Of a stretch of DNA of 64,000 nucleotides, positions 1-8,926 are shown piece after piece (the stretch's first letter is position 1; each line of letters begins with the position of its first letter). The notes under the pieces are model-generated. The model was not told the origin of the DNA. It saw only the letters and a list, made by a program, of their open reading frames with translations, and made no database searches. A program made the translations under genes and the position numbers. This DNA is from Bacteroides sp. (GTDB lineage: Bacteria; Bacteroidota; Bacteroidia; Bacteroidales; Bacteroidaceae), in NCBI GenBank assembly GCA_021202275.1, contig JAJQDI010000010.1:124001-188000 (forward strand), read 5' to 3'.

Positions 1-1
1 C

Positions 2-1219
2 ACGGAATATGACGACATCATGAAGCAGATTGCCGGATACGAAGAGATCCTCACCAATGAAGATACTTGTCGTCAGGTGATCAGGGATGAATTACTGGAG
101 GTAAAGGCGAAATATGGAGACGAACGTCGTTCGGAAATCGTCTATTCATCGGAAGAATTCAATCCGGAAGATTTCTACGCGGACGATGAAATGATTATCA
201 CCATCTCTCACATGGGATATATCAAACGTACCCCACTGGCCGAATTCAAGTCACAGAACAGAGGCGGAGTAGGATCGAAAGGTACCGATACAAGAGACGA
301 AGATTTCATCGAACATATCTATCCGGCTACCATGCACAACACCATGCTGTTCTTCACTCAGAAGGGAAGATGTTATTGGTTAAAGGTATATCAGATCCCG
401 GAAGGAAGTAAGAACTCCAAAGGCAGAGCTATTCAGAATATGTTGAATATCGAACCGGACGATGCGGTAAATGCGTATCTGCGCGTGAAAAATCTTTCGG
501 ACGAGCAGTTCATCAACAGCCATTATGTGCTTTTCTGTACCAAAAGAGGAATCATCAAAAAAACCCTTCTGGAACAATATTCCCGCCCGCGTCAGAATGG
601 AGTAAATGCCATCACGATCCGGGAAGACGACCGGGTAATTGAAGTCCGGATGACGAATGGTAACAACGATATCATCATTGCCAACCGCAACGGACGCGCG
701 ATCCGCTTCCATGAAAATGCAGTACGTGTCATGGGCCGTACGGCAACCGGAGTCCGGGGTATGACATTAGATGATGACGGCCAGGACGAAGTGGTTGGAA
801 TGATCTGTATAAAAGATCCTCAGACAGAGTCGATTATGGTTGTTTCAGAACAAGGTTACGGAAAACGTTCGGATATCGAAGATTACCGTAAGACCAATCG
901 GGGAGGAAAAGGAGTAAAAACTTTGAATATTACAGAAAAAACAGGTAAATTAGTCGCCATTAAATCAGTGACAGATGATAACGATCTGATGATCATTAAC
1001 AAGTCCGGAATTACCATCCGGTTGAAAATGTCTGAAGTACGTATCATGGGCCGTGCCACACAAGGAGTACGACTGATCAATCTGGAAAAACGAAATGACC
1101 AGATCGGTTCGGTATGTAAAGTGACCTCTGAAACGGACGAAGAGATCCGGGAAGGAGAGGAGAATGTACCGGAAAGTACTGATACGGAAAACGCGGAAGC
1201 AAATGAAAACAATGAATAG
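2..1219 (+). CDS. gyrA: DNA gyrase subunit A, C-terminal part (5' end outside window)
   Basis: The frame is open from base 2, so the gene begins left of the window. The visible roughly 400 residues are the GyrA C-terminal beta-pinwheel, which wraps DNA and gives gyrase its negative supercoiling activity. The blades are recognisable by repeated patterns such as GYIKRTPL, RGIIKKT, GRAIRFHE and GITIRLKMSEV, and there is a GyrA-box-like QNRGGVG early in the segment and a second TNRGGKGVK later. The tail (about the last 30 residues) is very acidic, as is common in GyrA. ParC would have a less regular pinwheel and no such boxes, so GyrA is preferred. A TPR protein gene follows after 30 bases on the same strand. 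Confidence 0.95.
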   Translation, partial: TEYDDIMKQIAGYEEILTNEDTCRQVIRDELLEVKAKYGDERRSEIVYSSEEFNPEDFYADDEMIITISHMGYIKRTPLAEFKSQNRGGVGSKGTDTRDEDFIEHIYPATMHNTMLFFTQKGRCYWLKVYQIPEGSKNSKGRAIQNMLNIEPDDAVNAYLRVKNLSDEQFINSHYVLFCTKRGIIKKTLLEQYSRPRQNGVNAITIREDDRVIEVRMTNGNNDIIIANRNGRAIRFHENAVRVMGRTATGVRGMTLDDDGQDEVVGMICIKDPQTESIMVVSEQGYGKRSDIEDYRKTNRGGKGVKTLNITEKTGKLVAIKSVTDDNDLMIINKSGITIRLKMSEVRIMGRATQGVRLINLEKRNDQIGSVCKVTSETDEEIREGEENVPESTDTENAEANENNE

Positions 1220-1249
1220 ACAATAGTTAATTATTAATCAACAACAATC

Positions 1250-2467
1250 ATGAAGAGAGTATTATTTTTTGTGGCTCTATTGATGGTAACAAGCATCTCT
1301 TTCGCTCAGGTGAAAAATGTAAAAGATGCTAAACGCATAGCCAACGAAGTGAACCCGGATTTTTCGAAAGCGGAAAATCTGATCAATGCAGCCCTGGAAA
1401 ACCCGGAAACCAAGAATGATCCGGCAACTTGGGATGTGGCAGGATTTGTCCAGAAAAGGATAAATGAAAAAGAAATGGAAAAGGCATACCTGCAACAACC
1501 TTATGACACTGTTAAAGCATATAATAGTGTTCTGAATATGTTTACTTATTATTTCAAAGCCGACGAACTGGCCGAAATACCTGATGAAAAGGGTAAGATC
1601 AGAAATAAATACCGTAAACCAAATTCCGCACTGTTATTGGCAGAACGTGCCAATCTGATCAATGGTGGTATTCAGTACTTTAATGAAGACAACAGCCAGA
1701 AAGCATTGGATTTCTTCGCTGCTTATATCGATGCGGCCGCACACCCTATGTTTGCAAAAGAAAATCTTGTAAAAACGGATTCACTGCTTCCTCAGGTAGC
1801 TTATTACGCATCTCTGGCTGCTGCAAAAACGGATAACTATCCGGCTATCCAGAAATACGCACCCTATGCGGTAAATGACCCTGAAGTAGGACAGTATGCC
1901 ATGGAATTCCTTGCAACTGCTTATAAAGAGCAGGGAGATACAGATAAGTTTATCGAAACATTGAAAGAAGGGGTACAGAAGTATCCGGAACACGCTTATT
2001 TCTTTGGAAATCTGATCGATTATTACAGCAATGAGAATAAGTATGATGAAGCTATGGCTTTTGCTGATGAAATGCTGGCTAAGGATCCCCAAAATACATT
2101 CTATTTGTACGTAAAAGGATACCTCTATCATAATATGAAGGATTATCAAAATGCCCTTAAATATTACAAAGAAACCATAGAGGTAGATCCGACGTATGCG
2201 GAAGCCTATTCTAATATCGGACTTATCTATTGTCTGGAAGCACAGGATTATGCAGATCAGGCAACTGCCGATATGAATGATCCCAGGTATAATGAGGAAC
2301 AGGCTGAGATCCGTAAATTCTACGAAGAAGCTCGTCCATATTATGAGAAGGCAAGACAACTGAAACCCGATCAGCAGGATCTTTGGTTACAAGGTTTATA
2401 CCGCATATACTACAACCTGAATATGGGTCCGGAATTTGAAGAAATAGATAGATTGATGAATATCTAA
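1250..2467 (+). CDS. Secreted tetratricopeptide-repeat protein
   Basis: This 405-residue protein starts with a clear signal peptide (MKRVLFFVALLMVTSISFAQ), so it is exported to the periplasm or outer membrane. Residues about 200-340 contain TPR helices, most clearly KYDEAMAFADEMLAKDP followed by YLYHNMKDYQNALKYYKETIEVDP and AEAYSNIGLIY. TPR proteins scaffold protein-protein contacts; no catalytic motif is visible. The gene starts 30 bases after gyrA on the same strand and is followed by a strong terminator, so it is probably co-transcribed with gyrA. The specific partner is not evident. Confidence 0.85.
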   Translation: MKRVLFFVALLMVTSISFAQVKNVKDAKRIANEVNPDFSKAENLINAALENPETKNDPATWDVAGFVQKRINEKEMEKAYLQQPYDTVKAYNSVLNMFTYYFKADELAEIPDEKGKIRNKYRKPNSALLLAERANLINGGIQYFNEDNSQKALDFFAAYIDAAAHPMFAKENLVKTDSLLPQVAYYASLAAAKTDNYPAIQKYAPYAVNDPEVGQYAMEFLATAYKEQGDTDKFIETLKEGVQKYPEHAYFFGNLIDYYSNENKYDEAMAFADEMLAKDPQNTFYLYVKGYLYHNMKDYQNALKYYKETIEVDPTYAEAYSNIGLIYCLEAQDYADQATADMNDPRYNEEQAEIRKFYEEARPYYEKARQLKPDQQDLWLQGLYRIYYNLNMGPEFEEIDRLMNI

Positions 2468-2490
2468 AAAAGAGATTCATATCTAACATA

Positions 2491-2525
2491 AAAAAGAGTG
2501 ATCTATACCTGATCACTCTTTTTTA
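2491..2525 (+). terminator. Rho-independent terminator after the TPR gene
   Basis: Perfect 8-bp stem GAGTGATC (2496-2503) / GATCACTC (2511-2518) with a 7-base loop, flanked by an A tract on the left and a T tract on the right, so it can act in both directions. It lies 29 bases after the TPR stop codon. Confidence 0.9.
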
Positions 2526-2707
2526 TATTCCGGTACCCAAAAGAAAGGGATAGAGGAGATAGGAAGACTGTTTGTATTATTTCAGATTCAGATAAACCTT
2601 ATTAAACATAATGCTGATTATATCTTGAAAATAGATTGTTTTTATACACATAGCAAAACCTTTGCCTTGGAAATGGGAAACTATTTATTATTCCTTGTTT
2701 ATCTCGT

Positions 2708-3829
2708 TTATTTTATAACCAACATAGGTGTATTTGAGTGGAAAAGCATTTTACGTGCGAATCCGGGATTAAACAGACGTGCGAAAATATTTTTTCGATA
2801 TGTAGTCATAACTATAATATCTATATGATGCGAACGTATATATTCTTCCAGATTGTTCAATAGATCATCATCGCGCACAATATCATATTGTATATCCAGA
2901 TTGGGATATTGTTTATGGAAATACCCTTTAATTCCTCCCAGTTTGATTTCATCCCATATATCTTTTGCGTCTGACAAATGCAAAAGAGAAACAGTCAGAC
3001 CAAATGTTTTCAGTGAATGAAACATATTCTCAAAAGCAACCAAATCACGCTGGTCAAAGTTGGTAAGGAATGCCAGTTTCTTTGCATCTGCCAGATCTTC
3101 AAAACGTGCCTGATCCGGAATGGCAAACACCGTCACACGGCTTCGTTCCACAACCTCGGCAGTAACACTTCCTATCAGATCCATATCCTTCTGACTTTTA
3201 CCACGAGTACCCATAATGACCATCAGCGGATGTTCTTCTTTTCCGTAGCGTATGATCTCTTCTTCCGGAATACCTTCTCTGAGGATACATTCAAATTTAA
3301 TCTCCGGAAGTTTTCCGTCAGAGATCTGCTGTTGTATACGGGAAGATAATTTATTCATGTCTTCATGGACCTTCTGGATCATGGTTTTCGCATTTTCTTC
3401 ATCCGCGATGACCTGATAATTAAAGATATCTCCATAAGGCAGAGAAGGAGCGTAAATCGGCGTGTAATACACATGCATCAACACGACCTCAGCTCCATAG
3501 GTCTTAGCGAAATTAAAGCCGAATTCACACGCTTTCACCGAACTTTCCGAGAAATCCACAGGAATAAGTATATGAGGCATTTTCTGTTCTGTCTCAGAGG
3601 TCTTCTCTCCTACTACATCTTCGGCCAGCCAGGCAGAACTCTCTGTAATTTTCAATGCCTGTGGAAGATCACTCTCTTTGATACGTACCCGTACACCGGA
3701 AGATATGACCGGTTGAATCAGATTGACATTGTGAATGTAAGTTTCAATACCTTCACTCTCCAATACGTTTTTAAGGATCTGGGCCTTGGAATAGGTCAGA
3801 ATGGCTAAGGTGACTAATTTATCTTCCAT
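2708..3829 (-). CDS. Tandem universal stress protein with DUF2007-like N-terminus
   Basis: The 373-residue protein has three parts. Residues 1-65 look like the DUF2007 putative signal-transducing domain (ILKNVLESEGIETYIHN...VRVRIKESDLPQAL). Residues about 84-245 are a UspA domain starting HILIPVDFSESSVKACEFG, with the ATP-binding signature GTRGKSQKDMDLIGS near residues 205-222. Residues about 250-373 are a second UspA-like domain in which that signature is degraded (TTYRKNIFARLFNPGFARK), so probably only the first domain binds nucleotide. The role is likely cytoplasmic stress adaptation. The gene is convergent with the TPR gene and lies downstream of a small helix-turn-helix gene that has its own terminator. 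Confidence 0.88.
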   Translation of the reverse strand: MEDKLVTLAILTYSKAQILKNVLESEGIETYIHNVNLIQPVISSGVRVRIKESDLPQALKITESSAWLAEDVVGEKTSETEQKMPHILIPVDFSESSVKACEFGFNFAKTYGAEVVLMHVYYTPIYAPSLPYGDIFNYQVIADEENAKTMIQKVHEDMNKLSSRIQQQISDGKLPEIKFECILREGIPEEEIIRYGKEEHPLMVIMGTRGKSQKDMDLIGSVTAEVVERSRVTVFAIPDQARFEDLADAKKLAFLTNFDQRDLVAFENMFHSLKTFGLTVSLLHLSDAKDIWDEIKLGGIKGYFHKQYPNLDIQYDIVRDDDLLNNLEEYIRSHHIDIIVMTTYRKNIFARLFNPGFARKMLFHSNTPMLVIK

Positions 3830-3857
3830 AATAGGTATTATTTGGAGGTTAACAAAA

Positions 3858-3891
3858 AAGAAATCCCAATTGTTTCTCGGGCAATTGGGAT
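3858..3891 (-). terminator. Terminator of the small DNA-binding gene
   Basis: Read on the minus strand: 10-bp perfect inverted repeat ATCCCAATTG / CAATTGGGAT (arms 3882-3891 and 3863-3872) followed by a T-rich stretch. It separates the gene at 3911-4198 from the universal stress protein gene, only about 30 bases before the latter's start. Confidence 0.85.
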
Positions 3892-3910
3892 TCGTATCTA
3901 TCTCTGTTTC

Positions 3911-4198
3911 TCAGACTTGAGTGGCTTCAGTAACTTCCTGCTGCATGTGTGCGTTTTCTTCATCCAATATCTTTAGAGCCCTGTCCAGCACTGTCGTATC
4001 ATCTAACATGACCAATCCCCCATCCGGTCCTGGTTCAAGGTGTATACCTACGCTTTTTCCTTCTCTGAAATGACGACCTCCGAAAAAATTACGTACTGTA
4101 TCCACATTGAGACCGAGCTCATCCGCAATTCTATGCATACTACCGTTGGGCAATGAATCTTTGATTTTACGAAGTTCATTGAATGTTATTGTTCTCAT
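3911..4198 (-). CDS. Small helix-turn-helix DNA-binding protein
   Basis: A 95-residue protein. Residues about 18-45 (MHRIADELGLNVDTVRNFFG) read as a helix-turn-helix, consistent with a small regulator or nucleoid-associated protein. The C-terminal half is acidic with DDTTVLDRALKILDEEN. Such small proteins occur widely in Bacteroidales, but I cannot name a studied family. The ATG at 4198 is the first start after an AT-rich upstream region of about 230 bases. It is transcribed toward the universal stress gene but ends in its own terminator. Confidence 0.75.
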   Translation of the reverse strand: MRTITFNELRKIKDSLPNGSMHRIADELGLNVDTVRNFFGGRHFREGKSVGIHLEPGPDGGLVMLDDTTVLDRALKILDEENAHMQQEVTEATQV

Positions 4199-4349
4199 GG
4201 CTCATTAAATTTTATAGTTAATATTACGCGATTTTGATATATCACGCTATAAACATAAGAAAAAAAAAGATAAAACAAATTATTTATCATTCTTTTTTTA
4301 ATTAAATAAAGTAAATTACGTTTTGGAGGTCTTATATGGGGATAATGTG

Positions 4350-4402
4350 AAAAAATCACTTTGTCTTCAAAAATCTTATGGTATTTTTTAAAGACAAAGT
4401 GA
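4350..4402 (-). terminator. Terminator of the bat operon
   Basis: Read on the minus strand, the 12-bp arms TCACTTTGTCTT / AAGACAAAGTGA (4391-4402 and 4356-4367) form a stem with a 23-base AT-rich loop, followed by TTTTTTC. It lies 28 bases after the batE stop codon. Confidence 0.85.
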
Positions 4403-4429
4403 AACTCTGTTTATCCGTACCTGGGGTCG

Positions 4430-5257
4430 TCAGATCACTTCAATATCAGAAACGGCTATCCAGCCGACCTTTCCGTCTTCCAGAACAATTTCTTTCCATT
4501 CACGCATACTGTTATCTTTGATCTGTACCTTGTGTCCTTCATGTAAAATAAAAAGACTGGTGCCCGACTCACTGGGAGTACTGCGCACTGTTACGCTGGG
4601 AGTCATCACAATGGCATGTGTACGATGTGTCAGGACTTTATGTTGCTGAGCAGCAAACAGATTACAAACGATAACCAGTAACAGACAAACCATACCGGAA
4701 ACAAATCCGCCTTTTTTCAGACTTATCTTTTTCGAAAAGAAGAAAAGATAGAGTGAACCGATCCATAGCAAAAAGAAAAAGATCCCCCATCTGGCCCAGG
4801 CATCCATACTCATGCTATTCACCAGATCGTTTTTCCAGGCAACAATAAATAATTCCGGAATAGCATCTACTTTATCTATCGTTTTATTCCGTGCGATTTC
4901 CAGATTTGCCCGGATATCTTCATTTCCCGGTCTCAACAGAAGTGCCCGTTCATAATTCAAAATAGCCTTGGCAATATAATCTGCTTTATAATAACTATTT
5001 CCCAGGTTATAATAGATCTCCGCGGCTTCTCCCTGAGTCAGGATCTCTTCATACAGCCGGATCGCTGCCGTAAAATTTCCCTGCTGATAGGCACTGTCTG
5101 CCAAAGCTTTGGTTGGCATCACAGAGGATGCTTTCCCTTCATCCGGATTTTCCGCGTACACTGTATCTGATAGTTCGGGAAGTGTAAAAACCTCCTGCTG
5201 TGCCCATGTGCACAGACAGAATAGACAGAAAGAGAAGACAATATATACTTTTTTCAT
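4430..5257 (-). CDS. batE: BatE: TPR/SH3 protein of the aerotolerance operon
   Basis: A 275-residue protein with an N-terminal signal peptide (MKKVYIVFSFCLFCLCTWAQ), TPR helices at about 52-115 (YQQGNFTAAIRLYEEIL, EIYYNLGNSYYKADYIAKAILNYERALLLRP), two membrane segments near 155-175 and 183-203, and a bacterial SH3 domain at the C-terminus (VTVRSTPSESGTSLFILHEGHKV...WIAVSDIEVI). This architecture is the known BatE pattern of Bacteroides. It is the last gene of the operon, 13 bases after batD. The Bat proteins are linked to oxygen tolerance in Bacteroides fragilis; the molecular role of BatE is unknown. Confidence 0.92.
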   Translation of the reverse strand: MKKVYIVFSFCLFCLCTWAQQEVFTLPELSDTVYAENPDEGKASSVMPTKALADSAYQQGNFTAAIRLYEEILTQGEAAEIYYNLGNSYYKADYIAKAILNYERALLLRPGNEDIRANLEIARNKTIDKVDAIPELFIVAWKNDLVNSMSMDAWARWGIFFFLLWIGSLYLFFFSKKISLKKGGFVSGMVCLLLVIVCNLFAAQQHKVLTHRTHAIVMTPSVTVRSTPSESGTSLFILHEGHKVQIKDNSMREWKEIVLEDGKVGWIAVSDIEVI

Positions 5258-5270
5258 ATCTACAGGTCCA

Positions 5271-7106
5271 TTAGTGTTTAATTGAATTTTCCATTTTGCT
5301 GATCACTTCCAGGGAAGTATTATACACATGATCCATTGCCGCGCTCTCATCACCCGGAGCGAAACGCGCAAACTCACATTCGTGTAAAGCGTTGAGGAAC
5401 TCACGTATCAAATCCTCTTCCACCCCGTGTGCGCTCAATTTCTCTTCTATATTGTCTTTGGAGAGCTGAGATACCGGAATGTTGAGTTTATCACTGATAT
5501 ATCCCCAGAGCGCTTTCAGTACTTCATCGTAGAAAGCATCTTTCTTATTCTCATTCATCAGTTTACCTGCCAGCTTCAGCCGTTTTACAGCCGCCTTATT
5601 TGCTCTTTTGGTACGCATCTTGGATACGTTCGCATTTTCCATGGCTTGTTTGCGGTAAACAATGAAAAAGAGGATAAAGGCAATAGCAGGAACAATATAG
5701 AATAATACATACTTTGCAGAGCCAAAAAAGAACTCTCCTTTGGGATGCAATTTCACCTCATCGAGTTTGATATACCGGATATCTTCACCCAGCACTCTGA
5801 GATCTTCTTTATTTGTAAAATTAGCAATTACCTGTTCCGCATTTCCATCTCCTTTTTCTACCCGGATCTGATATTCTTCCGTAGTCAGGGTTTTATAGGT
5901 TTTGGATTTCAGATCAAAATAGCTAAATTCCAAGGCAGGTATCTTATAATTACCGGCATGACGAGGTATAGCCAGATACTCTATCACTTTATTTCCGGTT
6001 TGCCCATCTCGTGTAACACGGAAATTATTCTCTACTTTCGGATCGTATATTTCAAAATCATCCGGGAATTTCACCTCCGGATTTCTGACGAGCCGCAAAT
6101 TACCGGTACCGGAAATCACTAATTTCAACGTCAATGCATCATTTGTTTTCAGTTCTGTGGCATTGATGGAAGAGCTGATCGTAAAGTCCCCTACTCCACC
6201 TGAAAATCCTATAGGTTTACCGGAAGGTAAGGACTCCACTTCCAACGTTATACGAGGTGTGTGAATTGATTTTTTTATTTGTCTGATACTCTGACCTCCG
6301 TTGAAAAAAGCTTCAAAAGGATCAATATGCTGCAAAGCCTGCGCTACAACCATATCAAAACGTGCCGGCTCTATGACAAGTTGGCCAGGCTGCTGCGGGA
6401 ATAAGACAAACTGCCGATAAACTGTGGTGCGATAATTTCTTCCTTTGTAATGCTCCAATTCCCACCGAACATTGGTCTGTTCAATTTCCTGGGAATGAAA
6501 ACCGGTGAAATCCGGTAATTTGACATCCTCTAACCCACGCAGATCTACTGCAGTATAGATCTTATAAGTCAGTAAAAAGGCTTCCTGTTCATACAGTTTG
6601 GTTTTACTGGCATTGACTGTAACAAACAGATCTTCATTAGCAACGGCATGCTGAGTAGCAGATCCCGCAGAAGTACCTTGCTGCCTGCCTGAACTCCCGT
6701 TAGACCGTGCCGCTTGCTGGCCTTCCGGCAAAACCTTTATTTTTACTGAATTAGAAAGCACTTCATTGCCGTTGGCCTGAATACTGGCTACAGGGATCGT
6801 GAACTCTCCTTCAGTTGTAGCCAACAAAGTATAGGTATATTTGATGGTCTGATTAACAGATCTGACACCATTTATCTCACGCGTATTCGATAAACTTGCA
6901 CGCACAGGCCCCATCAACACCTCGAAATTATTCATAGCAGGGGCTCTGAAGTCCCTTACGTTATGTGTATTGACTACAAATTCAAGTTTAAATTTATCAC
7001 CTACTACTACTGCGTCAGGAGCAGAAGCGGTGAATGTAACCTTCTCGTCGGCAGAAAGCCGGGGCACTGCCGCCAGAAGTATAATCAGGAAAAATAGTTT
7101 TTTCAT
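5271..7106 (-). CDS. batD: BatD: large membrane-anchored aerotolerance protein
   Basis: A 611-residue protein with signal peptide (MKKLFFLIILLAAVPRLSA), a long periplasmic region of immunoglobulin-like beta domains, and one transmembrane segment near 465-485 (YVLFYIVPAIAFILFFIVY) followed by a basic cytoplasmic tail of about 120 residues rich in helices. An early conserved string FRAPAMNNFEVLMGP is typical of the BatD family. A Gly/Ser/Gln-rich linker around 130-150 separates the first two domains. The gene sits between batC and batE in the same operon. BatD has been proposed to form a periplasmic complex with the BatA and BatB von Willebrand proteins. Confidence 0.93.
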   Translation of the reverse strand: MKKLFFLIILLAAVPRLSADEKVTFTASAPDAVVVGDKFKLEFVVNTHNVRDFRAPAMNNFEVLMGPVRASLSNTREINGVRSVNQTIKYTYTLLATTEGEFTIPVASIQANGNEVLSNSVKIKVLPEGQQAARSNGSSGRQQGTSAGSATQHAVANEDLFVTVNASKTKLYEQEAFLLTYKIYTAVDLRGLEDVKLPDFTGFHSQEIEQTNVRWELEHYKGRNYRTTVYRQFVLFPQQPGQLVIEPARFDMVVAQALQHIDPFEAFFNGGQSIRQIKKSIHTPRITLEVESLPSGKPIGFSGGVGDFTISSSINATELKTNDALTLKLVISGTGNLRLVRNPEVKFPDDFEIYDPKVENNFRVTRDGQTGNKVIEYLAIPRHAGNYKIPALEFSYFDLKSKTYKTLTTEEYQIRVEKGDGNAEQVIANFTNKEDLRVLGEDIRYIKLDEVKLHPKGEFFFGSAKYVLFYIVPAIAFILFFIVYRKQAMENANVSKMRTKRANKAAVKRLKLAGKLMNENKKDAFYDEVLKALWGYISDKLNIPVSQLSKDNIEEKLSAHGVEEDLIREFLNALHECEFARFAPGDESAAMDHVYNTSLEVISKMENSIKH

Positions 7107-7149
7107 TTTCTCCGGATATTTATAGCTGTTATATTCCTCATTCTATCCA

Positions 7150-7863
7150 TTACCAGTCTTTTTCCAGACGACCTCCCTGGATCACCTGTTGTTTCTTCAC
7201 CTTATCCTGCACATCTCTTTCATCCTGCAGCACAGAATTCAGCAATTGTTCCGCATTTTCCTTAGACATCTCATTTTCATTCTGCTCAGGTTCAGGAGGT
7301 TGTTGATCCTGATTTTGCTGATCCTGGTTGTCGTTGTCATTGTTCTGATCCTGGTCCTGTTGCTGATCCTGCTGATCATTCTGTTGATCCTGATCTTGTT
7401 GTTGATTCTGTTGGTCTTGCTGATCCTGCAACATTTTTTGTGCCAAAGCCAGGTTATAGCGCGTCTCATCGTCCTTCGGATTGTTGCGCAACGACTGTTT
7501 ATAACATTCTATAGCTTTTTCATACTCCTGAGCCGCATGTAACAGAACACCGGCATTGTGAAAAATAGCAGCCAGTTTATCTTTATCTTTCTCGATCTTA
7601 GCGGCACTCATATACTGCTCCATTGCCTCCTGGAAGTTATCCTGATAGGCCAACGCATTTCCCAGGTTTGTATAAGCTTGTGTAGAAGCCGGATTGATCT
7701 CGAGTGCCTTCCGGTAATTGATCTCCGCATCTACAAACAGACTATCCTTATATTGACGATTGCCTTTCCGGATATAATCTCTCTCCTGTTTCTGCGCCGA
7801 TATCTGACCGCAGATCAGAAGAAAAAGTCCGGATATGATGTATTTATTTCTCCACATACGCAT
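7150..7863 (-). CDS. batC: BatC: TPR protein with a long Gln/Asp repeat tract
   Basis: A 237-residue protein with signal peptide (cleavage near ...ICGQISAQ), three TPR units at about 30-145 (AYTNLGNALAYQDNFQEAMEQYMSAAKI; AGVLLHAAQEYEKAIECYKQSLRNNP), then a low-complexity tract at about 148-190 built almost only of Gln, Asp and Asn in QDQQ/QNDQ steps. The C-terminus ends ...VIQGGRLEKDW, a conserved BatC ending. The ATG abuts the batB stop codon (TAA then ATG), indicating translational coupling. The Gln/Asp tract is expected to vary in length between strains because of its DNA repeat structure. Confidence 0.92.
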   Translation of the reverse strand: MRMWRNKYIISGLFLLICGQISAQKQERDYIRKGNRQYKDSLFVDAEINYRKALEINPASTQAYTNLGNALAYQDNFQEAMEQYMSAAKIEKDKDKLAAIFHNAGVLLHAAQEYEKAIECYKQSLRNNPKDDETRYNLALAQKMLQDQQDQQNQQQDQDQQNDQQDQQQDQDQNNDNDNQDQQNQDQQPPEPEQNENEMSKENAEQLLNSVLQDERDVQDKVKKQQVIQGGRLEKDW

Positions 7864-8889
7864 TTACTTGTTTGAAAAAAGCCGGATGTTCCTGAACAAT
7901 GGATTTTTGCGTTCCAAGATCAACAGATCAACCAGCAACAGCAAAAGGATCATCCAGGCTATTACCTGGAATTGTTCGTTATATTCCGTATATACCTGTG
8001 TTTCTATATCAGCTTTCGCCAGCTTATTGATCTCCTGTGTTATGGCTCGTTGCGCGGCATTGCTGTTATCTACCCGCACATAGATGCCATTACCACTCTG
8101 AGCAATTTCTTTACACATTGTTTCATCCAACCGGGTGACTACTACATTGCCATCCCGGTCGCGACGGAAATCATTGGTACCTTCGATCGGAATAGGAGCA
8201 CCTTCCGGAGAACCGATCCCCATCACATTCACCTGGATACCTTTACTCGCCGCATCTTTGGCAGCTTTCATAGCATCCCCTTCGTGATCTTCTCCGTCTG
8301 TAATGATAATGATCGTGCGTCCGACGTCTTCCTGCGGAGTAAAACTCCGCACACCCAGATTGATAGCAGCGGCAATAGCCGTGCCCTGCTTAGTGATCAG
8401 AGAAGGATCTATAGACTCGAGGAACATCTTGGCCGAGATGTAATCACTGGTAATGGGGAGCTGTATGAAAGCATCTCCCGCGAAAACGATCATTCCCACT
8501 TTATCATTTTCCAGTTCATCTACCAGGCGGGAAATGATGCGTTTGGCACGCTCCAAGCGGTTGGGTTGTATGTCCTGTGCCAACATAGAGTTGGATATGT
8601 CCAACGCGATGATCACTTCTGCCCCACTCCTTCGTATGGTCTCCATCTTCGATCCGAATTGTGGACGGGCCAGCAAAATCACCGCCAGACCAATGGCAAC
8701 CAGTACCAACCAGAATTTGACATCCGGACGATATTTAGAAACATCGGGCATCAACTGAGCCATCAGTTCCGGATCACCAAACTTCCTGATCGCTTTCCTT
8801 CTCAGGTAGTTGGAATAGTGATAGAAGGCTGCTGCCAGGGGTAGCAACAACAGCAGATATAAATAGGTAGGTTCTTCAAATCTGAACAT
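7864..8889 (-). CDS. batB: BatB: von Willebrand factor A membrane protein
   Basis: A 341-residue protein: membrane segments at about 8-25 and 58-76, then a VWA domain from about 92 to 290 with the metal-ion-dependent adhesion motif DISNS (D97, S99, S101), a later T in AGDAFIQLPIT and D in TDGEDHEG, and a final membrane segment near 308-326. The MIDAS site is complete, so divalent-cation-dependent binding is likely. It sits directly after batA, its paralogue, and overlaps nothing but abuts batC. Known family role: aerotolerance locus of Bacteroidetes. Confidence 0.93.
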   Translation of the reverse strand: MFRFEEPTYLYLLLLLPLAAAFYHYSNYLRRKAIRKFGDPELMAQLMPDVSKYRPDVKFWLVLVAIGLAVILLARPQFGSKMETIRRSGAEVIIALDISNSMLAQDIQPNRLERAKRIISRLVDELENDKVGMIVFAGDAFIQLPITSDYISAKMFLESIDPSLITKQGTAIAAAINLGVRSFTPQEDVGRTIIIITDGEDHEGDAMKAAKDAASKGIQVNVMGIGSPEGAPIPIEGTNDFRRDRDGNVVVTRLDETMCKEIAQSGNGIYVRVDNSNAAQRAITQEINKLAKADIETQVYTEYNEQFQVIAWMILLLLLVDLLILERKNPLFRNIRLFSNK

Positions 8890-8926
8890 CTTTTTCCTGT
8901 TACAAAAGTTAGCAGTAAAATTACAT

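Noticed and set aside
2625..2828. 67-codon plus-strand frame overlapping the universal stress gene
   Set aside because: It begins at TTG in a convergent spacer and runs into the 3' end of a confident gene on the other strand.
7300..7425. Tandem-repeat-like tract of GATCCTG/TTGTTGATCC units
   Set aside because: It is the DNA of the Gln/Asp tract inside batC, not a separate repeat element; length variation is plausible but it is explained by the gene.
7972..8844. 290-codon plus-strand frame opposite batB
   Set aside because: It is the antisense shadow of an intact, well-recognised VWA gene; no domain is visible.
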